Positions 36,475 to 44,544 of a stretch of DNA of 64,000 bases are shown here, piece by piece (positions within the stretch are counted from its first letter, which is position 1; every line of letters starts with the position of its first letter). Where the stretch lies: assembly GCA_049302185.1 (NCBI GenBank), contig JBAQLV010000013.1, positions 62,001 to 126,000 on the forward strand, given 5' to 3'. The notes beneath the pieces are model-generated. The model searched no databases. It saw only the letters and a list, made by a program, of their open reading frames with translations, and was not told where the DNA came from. The stretch is from UBA1546 sp049302185 (lineage in GTDB: Bacteria > Nitrospirota > Thermodesulfovibrionia > Thermodesulfovibrionales > UBA1546). Position numbers and translations under genes: made by a program.

Positions 36475-37568
36475 TGAGTTCTGTCCTTTATGAGAGACAG
36501 ATAAAGGGCATACATCCTTTCACACATTTTTTCTACCGTATAATCATTTTCCACTATTTTTCTTCCTTCCGTCCCCATTAATCTTGCTGCCTCTTTATCC
36601 TTCAGTATCTTTATAATTGCTTCCGCAAGCGCATGAGGATTATCCGGCTCTATCAGACAACCGTTTACCCCATTTCTAATTACTTCACTGACCCCGCCTA
36701 CAGCTGCTCCTATTACCGGCTTGCCCATTGCCATTGCCTCTATAAATGATGTCCCGAGCGCCTCCTGAAGTGTTGGCAGTGCAAAGACATCAATGGATTT
36801 CAATATTTCCGGAATGTCCTTTCTCAATCCGAGCATGAAGACTTTTTCGGATAATCCTGATGCCTTTATCTTATTTAAAATATTATCCCTTTGCGGGCCA
36901 TCCCCTGCAAATACAAAAACAGCCTCCGGTATTTCTTTGAGGACTAACGGTATAGCGTCAAGGATGATGTGATGTCCTTTCTTTTTCCTTAAAATTGCTA
37001 TTGTGCCTATAAGAGGGATATCTTTTTGCAATCCCAGTTCCTGCCTTAAACTGTCATTAACTTTCTCAGGATTAAATTTATCCGTATCTATGCCTGTCGG
37101 TATGACGGCTATCTTTTCCGAAGGAATGCCTTTTCCTATCAAATACTGTTTTACATATTCGCTTACAGTGACTACTTTATGTGCCAGCAGGCTATATGTA
37201 AACCTTGAGGTTATGGGAAGCGCCAGATGCCTTGTTCTGACTATTATCGGTCTTTTTCTTGAAAGCCTTCCTGCTATGCCTGCAAGGAGACTGTCCCTTC
37301 CGCTGTGCGTGCTTATTATGTCAATATTTTCGCTTTTTATCAGTTTAAGCATATGACTTATTGCTAAGATGTCATAACTCTTCTTCATTCTGCATGTTCT
37401 CACTTCAATGCCTTCTGCCGATGCGCGTTTATTCAATCTGCTTTCAGGCTGGCACATAATGATTACTCTTGCTCCTCTTTTTTTCAAGCCGATGCACTCC
37501 TGAAGCGTCCTGTTTTCCTGTCCTCCCCAGCCTGTTGATGACTCTGTATGAAGTATGGTAAATGCCAT
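36471..37568 (-). CDS. Glycosyltransferase family 4
   Basis: A 365-residue GT-B enzyme starting AFTILHTESSTGWGGQENRTLQE, with IGTIAILRKKKGHHIILDA at the domain linker and PTLQEALGTSFIEAMAMGKPVIGAAVGGVSEVI as the E-x7-E donor-binding motif. Likely an LPS-core transferase. It overlaps the deacetylase by 4 bases and lies 5 bases after the upstream methyltransferase. Confidence 0.88.
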   Translation of the reverse strand: MAFTILHTESSTGWGGQENRTLQECIGLKKRGARVIIMCQPESRLNKRASAEGIEVRTCRMKKSYDILAISHMLKLIKSENIDIISTHSGRDSLLAGIAGRLSRKRPIIVRTRHLALPITSRFTYSLLAHKVVTVSEYVKQYLIGKGIPSEKIAVIPTGIDTDKFNPEKVNDSLRQELGLQKDIPLIGTIAILRKKKGHHIILDAIPLVLKEIPEAVFVFAGDGPQRDNILNKIKASGLSEKVFMLGLRKDIPEILKSIDVFALPTLQEALGTSFIEAMAMGKPVIGAAVGGVSEVIRNGVNGCLIEPDNPHALAEAIIKILKDKEAARLMGTEGRKIVENDYTVEKMCERMYALYLSLIKDRTQ

Positions 37569-37573
37569 TGTCG

Positions 37574-38260
37574 TCAGTTGTTAACCTTTACACAGCTTAT
37601 TACAAGCCGGTTGCCTGTCAGGAGCTCTCTGGAAGCCAGCCGTTTAATCATCTCTGTTTTTTCAGTATTCCTATTTTTATCAAAGAACAGTCCGGGAAGG
37701 TATAGAGCTTTTAGAAAAGGATATAACAATAAATTTTTTAGTTTTATGTCCACAGAAATTACATCCCTTAACTCAAAACTGTTCTTTTTTATCAGCTCTA
37801 AAATTTCTACAAATGAGAGAGTATTGTAAATAAAATGGTCCCATTCCTTGTGCTGCTTGGTCCTGAACGGTTTGAAATGCTGGAAATATCCTCTTCTCAA
37901 AAAATACAACCGTGAAAATACTGTAAGTATGTTGGGGAAACTGATTATAAGACTGCCGCCTGTCTTCAATACCCTTCTGAATTCCCTGAAAAGTTTCTCA
38001 TGATTTTCTAAATATTGCAGTGATTCAGCACAGACGACAAAGTCAAATTGTTTGTCCTTATACGGGAAAAAGTCATTCAGGTCAGCATTTACAAATCGCT
38101 GTATGCTATGAGGATTGTCATATTTATCCATATAAAAAACCTGATGCCCCGCCTTTTCAAGCGCTCCGCCAAGCTCTCCTTTGCCGCAGGCTGCATCCAG
38201 CAGATATCCTCTTTTCTTATCTTTCAGTAATTCGTATATGGCTTGATGCATGTTTTTCAC
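37574..38260 (-). CDS. Class I SAM-dependent methyltransferase
   Basis: A 228-residue protein with LLDAACGKGELGGALEKAG (SAM-binding motif I), DFVVCAESLQYLENHEKLFREF and VLKTGGSLIISFPN. This is a standard small methyltransferase domain (PF08241/13489 type). In the core operon it may methylate a sugar or phosphate group. The substrate is not evident. A 153-base gap with a palindromic repeat separates it from the upstream GT9. Confidence 0.82.
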   Translation of the reverse strand: MKNMHQAIYELLKDKKRGYLLDAACGKGELGGALEKAGHQVFYMDKYDNPHSIQRFVNADLNDFFPYKDKQFDFVVCAESLQYLENHEKLFREFRRVLKTGGSLIISFPNILTVFSRLYFLRRGYFQHFKPFRTKQHKEWDHFIYNTLSFVEILELIKKNSFELRDVISVDIKLKNLLLYPFLKALYLPGLFFDKNRNTEKTEMIKRLASRELLTGNRLVISCVKVNN

Positions 38261-38279
38261 CTGAAAATACCCTCGTTTC

Positions 38280-38347
38280 TGTCATTCCCGCAGTTCTTAA
38301 GCGGGAATCCATACCCTCTGGATACTCCGGTCAAGCCGGAGTATGAC
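38280..38347 (+). repeat. Dispersed GTCATTCC-type palindromic repeat
   Basis: Two hairpins: ATTCCCGC pairs with GCGGGAAT, and TACTCCGG pairs with CCGGAGTA. Homologous to the inverted copy at 24455-24541. It lies between two genes of the core operon, so it would be transcribed and could act as an attenuator or mRNA-processing site. Confidence 0.75.
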
Positions 38348-38413
38348 ATTTTTATCACCCTTTGTATCTCTTTGAGGCATGAATGTTTCATCTGTAATTT
38401 ACCGCTAAATTTT

Positions 38414-39661
38414 TTATATATCCAGTTTACCTTTTAAAATATTTATAACCTCTTCCGTTTTTATCTCCTCGAGGCACCTGCTGATTTTGGTTCCGTCACA
38501 TCCATCTTTACCGCATGGGGCGCACTTCCAGTCTTGCTGGATAACTGTATGAATCCCAAATGTCTGTATCCCATTTTTTTCAGGGTAAGGAGTTTTAAAC
38601 TCTAAACTCTTAACTCTTAACTTTGAACTTTCATTATCCCATGGCCCCCAGTGAAAGGCGCCGCTTGGCCCGAATAGGGCAACAACAGGCGTGCCGACTG
38701 CTGCGGCAATGTGCATAGGAGCGGAGTCTACGCCAAAGAATAAATCTGAGACTTCTGATATCGCAGCAAGCTGTTTAATGTTTGTTTTACCGCAAAGATC
38801 AACTACCCCCCCTATGCCCCCCCTTGGCAAGGGGGGGATGTGAGGGGGGGTAAATTCGGAGACTAAAGACAGGATTCTCTTTGCCTTTTCCATTTCTCGT
38901 TTGTCAGGAGCTGATGTAACGATTACGGTTATGCCTCTGTCAGTCAGCCAGTTTATAACCTCTGCCATGTATTCATCCCTCCAGCATTTGAAAAGCCATC
39001 GCGATGTCGGATGAACATGGACAACCTTAGCATTGCCCTCTGAAAATACACCCCCCTTAAATCCCCCCCTTATTAAGGGGGGACATAGGGGGGTAGTCTT
39101 TATTTTATTTATCCCGTTTTTTTCAAAGACTTTTTTGACAAATACCCTTGCGTCTTCAGGAATAGATATATCCACGGAGAGATTGTCTGTTTTGATGCCG
39201 AACTGCCTTACGATATCAAGGTTTTGCATTACTGTGTGCTGATTATCGTTTTTCCCTGCAAGGTGGGTATACAAGTATCTTTTCCCTAAGAAACCCTCTC
39301 TGATGTCATGGCCGAGCCTGTATGCTGCGCCTGAGACAAATGATATTATTGCAGCCCTGTCACCGCCTGTGAGGTCAACTGCCATATCAAAGCCTTTCCT
39401 GCGTATCATTCTTAAGAATGATATTTCTTTTGTATATTTTTGTGGAAAGTTCATTTTCTTGATGCTTCTGTCAAAGGCTATTATCTCGTTAATAAACGGA
39501 CTTGTCTCTAAGACCTCTTCCGTGCCTGAATTCACAAGGACGGCAATATGCGCCTCCGGAAAATTTTCTCTTAACGCCCTGAATACAGGAACACTCAGAA
39601 GGACATCGCCGATATGACGGAGTTTTATGACAAGGATTTTTTTTATGCCGCTGAAATTCAT
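38414..39661 (-). CDS. Glycosyltransferase family 9 (putative LPS heptosyltransferase) with three repeat inserts
   Basis: A 415-residue GT9 protein, about 50 longer than its paralogues. ILVIKLRHIGDVLLSVPVFRALRE begins the N-terminal domain, FFGVDSAPMHIAAAVGTPVVALFGPSG the donor site, and CAPCGKDGCDG the C-terminal Cys cluster. The extra length comes from repeats read in frame: GC-run palindromes giving PLCPPLIRGGFKGGVF and PPHIPPLPRGGIGGVV, and heptamers giving SSKLRVKSLEFK. Frame is kept throughout. First gene of the eleven-gene core operon. Confidence 0.87.
   Translation of the reverse strand: MNFSGIKKILVIKLRHIGDVLLSVPVFRALRENFPEAHIAVLVNSGTEEVLETSPFINEIIAFDRSIKKMNFPQKYTKEISFLRMIRRKGFDMAVDLTGGDRAAIISFVSGAAYRLGHDIREGFLGKRYLYTHLAGKNDNQHTVMQNLDIVRQFGIKTDNLSVDISIPEDARVFVKKVFEKNGINKIKTTPLCPPLIRGGFKGGVFSEGNAKVVHVHPTSRWLFKCWRDEYMAEVINWLTDRGITVIVTSAPDKREMEKAKRILSLVSEFTPPHIPPLPRGGIGGVVDLCGKTNIKQLAAISEVSDLFFGVDSAPMHIAAAVGTPVVALFGPSGAFHWGPWDNESSKLRVKSLEFKTPYPEKNGIQTFGIHTVIQQDWKCAPCGKDGCDGTKISRCLEEIKTEEVINILKGKLDI
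38597..38631. repeat. Five degenerate heptamers inside the GT9 gene
   Basis: AAACTCT, AAACTCT, TAACTCT, TAACTTT, GAACTTT in tandem, 35 bases in total. Read in frame on the minus strand as part of KLRVKSLEF, between the donor site and the Cys cluster. Confidence 0.8.
38804..38852. repeat. In-frame GC-run palindromic repeat
   Basis: TACCCCCCCTATGCCCCCCC around a TTGGCAA centre and then GGGGGGGATGTGAGGGGGGG: an inverted repeat with C7 and G7 runs. It is read in frame in the GT9 gene as PPHIPPLPRGGIGGV. Confidence 0.85.
39047..39095. repeat. In-frame GC-run palindromic repeat
   Basis: TACACCCCCCTTAAATCCCC and its complement side GGGGGGACATAGGGGGG surround a TTATTAA centre. It is the second copy inside the same GT9 gene, 195 bases from the first, read as PLCPPLIRGGFKGGV. 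Confidence 0.85.
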
Positions 39662-39766
39662 GACTTTAATAATGGGAATTTATTTATACTATCACATTCC
39701 AGAGGTAAAATTATACTGTCATGCTATGGGCTTGAATTATTAGAGAAAATCTTTTAAGGTAGATAC
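39662..39766. promoter_or_regulatory. AT-rich divergent promoter region
   Basis: Separates the minus-strand core operon from the plus-strand SurA-N genes. It has TATACT at 39685-39690 and 39712-39717 on the plus strand, and an overlapping TATAAT (39710-39715) on the minus strand. No clear -35 boxes are visible, so exact promoters are uncertain. Confidence 0.35.
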
Positions 39767-39886
39767 ATGCAAAGGGAAAATATCACGGCTGATTCAGGCA
39801 AAAACCAGAATCTTCTCGTAGAGTCGAGTCTCCGACAGGATAACTATCTGAACCAGCTTAGAAAAAGCAAAACCGGGGGGTGCTGA
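39767..39886 (+). CDS. Possible 39-residue protein upstream of the SurA-N gene
   Basis: A short frame, MQRENITADSGKNQ to the end RKSKTGGC, closing with TGA one base before the next ATG. AAGG lies 8 bases ahead of its ATG, an acceptable ribosome binding site. Composition is hydrophilic. It may be a real small protein translationally coupled to the next gene, or a leader ORF; no homologue is known to me. Confidence 0.35.
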   Translation: MQRENITADSGKNQNLLVESSLRQDNYLNQLRKSKTGGC

Positions 39887-39887
39887 C

Positions 39888-40553
39888 ATGCTCAGGGCGA
39901 TGCGCAAACATGCAAAATTTTTCTATGTATTCTTTTTTATTATAATCCTCTCGTTCATATTCTGGGGTGTCGGAACAGTTGATAAGTCAACAGCAGTTCC
40001 TGTTGCAGAGATTGGGAAGGAAAAGATAACAGTTGAGGAATACGGACGCGCGTATGACAGAGCCGTAGACTTTTACAGGGATATATATAAGGAAAAGTTC
40101 AATGACGAGATGGAGAAAAAACTTAAACTCAGAGAAAAGGTGCTGGATTCCCTGATAGATGAAAGGGCGCTGCTGATTGCAGCCATGAGTATTGGCATGA
40201 CTGTGAGCGATGAAGAGCTTGAAGAGGCAATAAGGAATGAGCCCGGATTTACAAGGAACGGTGTCTTTGACCGGGAGATATATGTGAGGGTATTACAGAT
40301 TAATAGAATCACACCGGAATATTTCGAGAATATAAAGAGATATGAATTGATGCTCGTCAAAATGAAGAGGCTTATCGGCGAGGCTTTTGACCTCACAGGC
40401 AATGACGTGAAAGAGATAGTAGGAGATGAGCAGACGGCAAAGGCTTTCAGGCAGGCGTTTTTATTTGATAAGAGAGAAAAGGCTGTGAAATCCTATGTGG
40501 AAGGCATTAAGAAACAGATAAAGATTAAGGTTAATACCCACCTGATATCCTGA
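39888..40553 (+). CDS. SurA N-terminal domain protein (PpiD-like, no isomerase domain)
   Basis: A 221-residue protein with one N-terminal membrane anchor (FFYVFFFIIILSFIFWGVG) and a SurA_N-type chaperone domain (VAEIGKEKITVEEYGRAYDR, REKVLDSLIDERALLIAA, IGMTVSDEELEEAI). PpiD and SurA normally continue into a parvulin PPIase domain; this one stops after the chaperone part. It probably holds unfolded outer-membrane or periplasmic proteins at the inner membrane. GGGGGG lies about 10 bases upstream of the ATG. Confidence 0.78.
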   Translation: MLRAMRKHAKFFYVFFFIIILSFIFWGVGTVDKSTAVPVAEIGKEKITVEEYGRAYDRAVDFYRDIYKEKFNDEMEKKLKLREKVLDSLIDERALLIAAMSIGMTVSDEELEEAIRNEPGFTRNGVFDREIYVRVLQINRITPEYFENIKRYELMLVKMKRLIGEAFDLTGNDVKEIVGDEQTAKAFRQAFLFDKREKAVKSYVEGIKKQIKIKVNTHLIS

Positions 40554-40606
40554 AGTGAGCCTCAGAAAGTACTGAAATAAGGCTTTTCAGGAACTGTCAA
40601 GTCTAT

Positions 40607-40636
40607 TTGTAATATTAAGTCCGGTTTGGTTATACT
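40607..40636 (+). promoter_or_regulatory. Sigma-70-type promoter for the citrate synthase-like gene
   Basis: TTGTAA (40607-40612), an 18-base spacer and TATACT (40631-40636). The start codon lies 48 bases beyond the -10 box, leaving room for a normal leader. Confidence 0.5.
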
Positions 40637-40684
40637 ATACAACTGCCGGAATTTCAAAACTTAATTGGCATTGAGGTTTGCAAT

Positions 40685-41920
40685 ATGAAAAATAAAGTTT
40701 ATCTTATTGACGTTACAAACAGAGACGGGGTTCAGACATCAAGGATACTTCTACCGAAGCTTTCCAAGACGATGCTTAATATCTATCTTGATGAGATGGG
40801 AGTTTATCAGAGCGAGATAGGTTTCCCTACGCTCAAGCATGAAGTGAATTATATAAACGGGAATCTCGAACTTGTTAAGGCAGGCGCTATTAAGCGGATT
40901 CATCTTGAGGGCTGGTGCAGGGCAATCCCTGAAGACATAAAGCTTACATTCAAAAACTGTCCTGACATAAAACACCTGAACATTTCCATATCAACATCAG
41001 AGATAATGATACAGGGCAAATTCCAGGGCAGAAAAACATTTAAGGACATTCTGAAAACAACGATTGAAGCCGTGAAGCTTGCAAAGGAATCAGGCGCTGA
41101 GACCGTAGGGCTCAATGCCGAGGATGCGTCAAGGACAGAACTTGACAGGCTGATAGAGTTTGCAGCGGCAGGTAAGGAAGCAGGCGCGGACAGGTTCAGA
41201 TACTGCGATACGCTCGGCGCTGATGATCCAATAACAATCTACGAAAGGATAAAGGCGCTTGCGCTGGCAACAAAGTTTCCGATAGAGATGCACTGTCACA
41301 ATGACCTCGGCATGGCTGAGGCGGTCTCGGTGGCCGGCGCACAGGCATCAATAGAGAGCGGTGTTGATGCCTATATAAACACAACAATAAACGGTTATGG
41401 CGAGCGCTGTGGAAACTGCGACCTTGTATCCACAATCCTCGCTCTCAAGTTCTCACACGGCTTAAGTGAGAAAGTCCATCTTGATGAGCATGTAGTTCTG
41501 AAGAATGCATGGAAAATTGCAAAATATGCATCCTATGCATTCAATCTTCCAATACCTATAAACCAGCCGGGTGTGGGTTCAAATGCGTTTGCGCATGAGT
41601 CAGGTATTCATGCAGACGGAGCCTTAAAAGACAGGAGAAATTACGAGCTTTATGACCCTGAGGATGTCGGCAGGGGTGAGCCGGAACTCCTTGAGACAGG
41701 AAGGATCATAACAACCGGCGAATACGGTGGTGTTAAAGGTTTCAGGCATGTCTATGACAAGCTCGGAATCCACTTCCATGATGACAATGAAGCAAGAAAG
41801 GTTCTTGAACTTGTTCAGTACGCTAATCTGCATACACAAAAACCGATGACTGACGACGAGCTGAGATTTATAGCCCAGTATCCTGATATTGCAAGAAAGA
41901 TATTGACGTCAAATCCGTAA
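40685..41920 (+). CDS. Homocitrate/isopropylmalate synthase family, candidate Re-citrate synthase
   Basis: A 411-residue DRE-TIM metallolyase-type synthase: TNRDGVQ near the start (the RDGxQ acyl-CoA site), MHCHNDLGMA with the metal-binding HxH, and NGYGERCGNCDL. The family includes homocitrate synthase, isopropylmalate synthase and the Re-citrate synthase characterised in Clostridium kluyveri. It lacks the roughly 100-residue regulatory domain of LeuA. No nif or lysine genes are near, whereas an isocitrate dehydrogenase follows, so citrate synthase is my preferred reading. Homocitrate synthase is the alternative. Confidence 0.75.
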   Translation: MKNKVYLIDVTNRDGVQTSRILLPKLSKTMLNIYLDEMGVYQSEIGFPTLKHEVNYINGNLELVKAGAIKRIHLEGWCRAIPEDIKLTFKNCPDIKHLNISISTSEIMIQGKFQGRKTFKDILKTTIEAVKLAKESGAETVGLNAEDASRTELDRLIEFAAAGKEAGADRFRYCDTLGADDPITIYERIKALALATKFPIEMHCHNDLGMAEAVSVAGAQASIESGVDAYINTTINGYGERCGNCDLVSTILALKFSHGLSEKVHLDEHVVLKNAWKIAKYASYAFNLPIPINQPGVGSNAFAHESGIHADGALKDRRNYELYDPEDVGRGEPELLETGRIITTGEYGGVKGFRHVYDKLGIHFHDDNEARKVLELVQYANLHTQKPMTDDELRFIAQYPDIARKILTSNP

Positions 41921-41926
41921 ATCATG

Positions 41927-42004
41927 ATGCACGATGCAAGATTCATGATGCAAGTCAAATATTTTGTGAGTCATGCATCGTGTAACATGCATCAAATTCA
42001 TGAA
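41927..42004. repeat. Degenerate heptamer repeat, head-to-head
   Basis: Units CATGATG, CACGATG, CAAGATT, CATGATG, CAAGTCA are followed by a centre and then TCATGCA, TCGTGTA, ACATGCA, TCAAATT. This fills the gap between the two TCA-cycle-type genes and can form a long hairpin. A similar-sequence block occurs at 50285-50364. Confidence 0.78.
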
Positions 42005-42027
42005 AACATATTAAGCGGAGTAATCTT

Positions 42028-43119
42028 ATGTACACAATAACTTTAATTCCCGGTGATGGTGTTGGGCCTGAAATAGCCGAAGCGACAAGGCGCGTGATTG
42101 AAGCAACAGGCATTTCTGTTAAATGGGAAGTGCACGATGCCGGAGAGGATGTTTATCAGAAAGAGGGCAATCCATTGCCTGATCGGATAATTGATTCCAT
42201 CAGGAAAAATAAAATTGCAATTAAAGGGCCTGTAACAACACCTGTCGGCACGGGCTTCAGGAGCGTTAATGTTACATTGAGGCAGGCGCTTGACCTTTAC
42301 AGCTGCCTAAGGCCCTGCAGGAGCTTTAAAGGCGCAAGAACAAAATATGAGAATATTGACCTTGTTATTGTGAGGGAAAACACGGAAGACCTTTATGCAG
42401 GCATAGAGTTTCAGAAGGATAAGGAAGAGACAAAACAACTGATCGCCTTCGTGAAAACAGCAATAGGAAAGAGCATAAGGCAGGACTCAGGCATAAGCAT
42501 AAAACCGATTTCTGTTTACGGCAGTGAAAGAATAGTGAGATTTGCATTTGAATATGCGAGAAAGAATAAAAGGAAGAAAGTTACCGCAGTCCATAAGGCA
42601 AACATAATGAAGCACTCAGATGGTTTATTCCTTGAAGTAGCAAGGAGTGTTGCTTCCGGATACAATGACATAGAGTTTGAAGACAGGATTATTGACAATA
42701 TGTGCATGCAGCTTGTACAGAAGCCTGAGTTGTATGATGTCATTGTGCTGCCGAATCTTTATGGGGATATTGTTTCAGACCTTGCTGCGGGGCTTATAGG
42801 AGGACTGGGGCTTGCGCCCGGGGCAAATATAGGAGATGAGATGGCAGTATTTGAGCCGACACACGGAAGCGCGCCAAAATATAAGGGATTGAATAAGATG
42901 AATCCGTTTGCTATGATGCTTTCAGGAGTGATGATGCTTAGGCATATAGGTGAAACAGATGCTGCACAAAGACTTGAGGCTGCAATTGCCGCTGTTATAG
43001 AAGAAGGCAGGCACGTAACCTATGACATGAAACCAAAGCCCGATGACCCGACTGCTGCCAGCACATCAGAGGTGGCTGATGCGGTCATCAATAAGTTAGA
43101 AGTGAGAAATGAGAAGTAA
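42028..43119 (+). CDS. Isocitrate dehydrogenase
   Basis: A 363-residue isocitrate/isopropylmalate dehydrogenase. GDGVGPEI opens the protein, RSVNVTLRQ has the substrate-binding Ser-x-Asn-x4-Arg of isocitrate enzymes, and NLYGDIVSDLAAGL is the family signature. In the coenzyme loop, HGSAPKYKG carries the Lys-Tyr pair that in E. coli Icd (344-345) selects NADP, and the later Tyr (YDMKP) matches Tyr391, but the Arg395 position is Pro. So NADP use is likely but not certain. Its last residues (VRNEK) are encoded by a heptamer repeat. Confidence 0.87.
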   Translation: MYTITLIPGDGVGPEIAEATRRVIEATGISVKWEVHDAGEDVYQKEGNPLPDRIIDSIRKNKIAIKGPVTTPVGTGFRSVNVTLRQALDLYSCLRPCRSFKGARTKYENIDLVIVRENTEDLYAGIEFQKDKEETKQLIAFVKTAIGKSIRQDSGISIKPISVYGSERIVRFAFEYARKNKRKKVTAVHKANIMKHSDGLFLEVARSVASGYNDIEFEDRIIDNMCMQLVQKPELYDVIVLPNLYGDIVSDLAAGLIGGLGLAPGANIGDEMAVFEPTHGSAPKYKGLNKMNPFAMMLSGVMMLRHIGETDAAQRLEAAIAAVIEEGRHVTYDMKPKPDDPTAASTSEVADAVINKLEVRNEK

Positions 43120-43177
43120 GAAGTTTGGAGTGAGAAGTGGAATCTTAACTTCCCACTTCCTACTTCCTACTTATTAG
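43099..43177. repeat. Degenerate heptamer repeat, head-to-head, overlapping a stop codon
   Basis: GAAGTGA, GAAATGA, GAAGTAA, GAAGTTT, GGAGTGA, GAAGTGG, then a short centre, then AACTTCC, CACTTCC, TACTTCC, TACTTAT. The isocitrate dehydrogenase stop codon (43117-43119) lies in the third unit, so the repeat forms the end of that protein. Confidence 0.82.
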
Positions 43178-43185
43178 TTATAATT

Positions 43186-44448
43186 ATGGAAACGCACAGT
43201 ATATTTTCAATAATTATTATTGCCTTATCCATTGTATTTATTGCCATCCTGGCAAGCGCTGAATCGTCCTTTATCGCTGTAAACAAGATAAGGATAAGAA
43301 GCCTCATGGAGAAGGGCGACATCAGGGCAAAAGCTGTACAGAAGCTGCTTGATGAACATGACAAACTTTTCAGCGCAGTAATACTATCAGGCACCCTGTT
43401 TACAATCCTTGCAACATCAATAGGGACAGCGTTCGCATTAAAGTATTTCGGTGAAGACGGGATAATAATAGCCATAATTGTCATGACATTCCTTACCGTT
43501 GTATTCGGAGAACTGGCGCCAAAGACATTCGCAGTCACTCATTCGGAAAAAGTCTCTTTATTGCTTGCAAGACCCGTTGCGTTTTATATCAGGCTGATTT
43601 CACCGCTTGTTTGGATATTTAAAGTCACGTCTAATCTTATAATCAGGATGTTGGGAGGCAAGAAAAAGCCTATATCCCCTTTTGTGACAGAAGAGGAGAT
43701 AAAGACGATGATAAATATAGGCGAAGAAGAGGGGACTCTTGAAGAAGAAGAGAAGCAGATGCTTCATAAAGTTTTTGAATTCGGAGATAAGGTTGTAACA
43801 GAGGCGATGGTGCCGCGCACAGAGATAGTCTCCATACCTGATGATTCAACAGTCGGTGATGCCCTTAAGCTTGTATTGGAAGAGGGTTATTCACGCTACC
43901 CTGTCGTAAAGGAGAATATAGATAGCGTTACCGGAATCCTTTATGTGAAGGACATAGTGAAACAGATGGCGCAGGGTAAGATAGAGAACTATACGCCTAT
44001 AACAGAGATTGTGCGTGAGGCTTATTATATTCCTGAAAACAAGATGGTGACAGAACTTCTTGATGAGATGCAGAAGAACAAATTTCAGATAGCTATAGTT
44101 ATGGATGAATATGGCGGCACTGCCGGGCTTATAACGCTTGAAGATATAATGGAGGAAATAGTCGGAGGCCTTCAGGATGAATTTGAGGCAATGGAAGGAG
44201 AAAAGGAGGTTGAGATTATTGATGAAAGGACATCCATAGTCGCGGGGCAGACAGGGCTTGACGAGATTAATGAACTCGTAGGATCTGAACTTGTAAGCGA
44301 AGACTTCCATACAATCGGCGGATTTGTGTTCGGGCTTTTCAGAAGGCTTCCGAAGGTCGGCGAGCAGGTCAGGTATCACAACCTCAGGTTCCTCATACTT
44401 GAGATGGAAAACAGAAAAATATCCAAGGTCAAGATTACAAGGCTTTAG
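43186..44448 (+). CDS. CNNM/CorC (HlyC) family transporter-associated protein
   Basis: A 420-residue protein in three parts: an N-terminal DUF21/CNNM membrane domain (about 1-140, with SAESSFIAVNKIRIRSL and VFGELAPKTFAV), two CBS domains (VPRTEIVSIPDDS, IVMDEYGGTAGLITLEDIMEEIVG) and a C-terminal CorC_HlyC domain (TIGGFVFGLFRRLPKVGE). Relatives take part in magnesium or cobalt efflux. TATAAT ends one base before the T preceding the ATG, and no ribosome binding site is seen. Confidence 0.88.
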   Translation: METHSIFSIIIIALSIVFIAILASAESSFIAVNKIRIRSLMEKGDIRAKAVQKLLDEHDKLFSAVILSGTLFTILATSIGTAFALKYFGEDGIIIAIIVMTFLTVVFGELAPKTFAVTHSEKVSLLLARPVAFYIRLISPLVWIFKVTSNLIIRMLGGKKKPISPFVTEEEIKTMINIGEEEGTLEEEEKQMLHKVFEFGDKVVTEAMVPRTEIVSIPDDSTVGDALKLVLEEGYSRYPVVKENIDSVTGILYVKDIVKQMAQGKIENYTPITEIVREAYYIPENKMVTELLDEMQKNKFQIAIVMDEYGGTAGLITLEDIMEEIVGGLQDEFEAMEGEKEVEIIDERTSIVAGQTGLDEINELVGSELVSEDFHTIGGFVFGLFRRLPKVGEQVRYHNLRFLILEMENRKISKVKITRL

Positions 44449-44476
44449 CAGCAGAGGCTGTTTTTTTAAAAAAAGT

Positions 44477-44505
44477 TTGCAATTTTTTTTGAATAGATGT
44501 ATTCT
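44477..44505 (+). promoter_or_regulatory. Sigma-70-type promoter for the Ala-rich lipoprotein
   Basis: TTGCAA (44477-44482), a 17-base spacer and TATTCT (44500-44505). It is followed by a strong ribosome binding site, GGGAGGTG, before the ATG at 44545. This arrangement fits a highly expressed structural lipoprotein. Confidence 0.6.
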
Positions 44506-44544
44506 TTTGTAGAATAAATTTATTTTTGCAAGGGAGGTGTAAGA

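Noticed and set aside
40685..41920. NifV (homocitrate synthase for nitrogenase)
   Set aside because: No nif gene in the window; the adjacent isocitrate dehydrogenase points to citrate metabolism instead. Not excluded.
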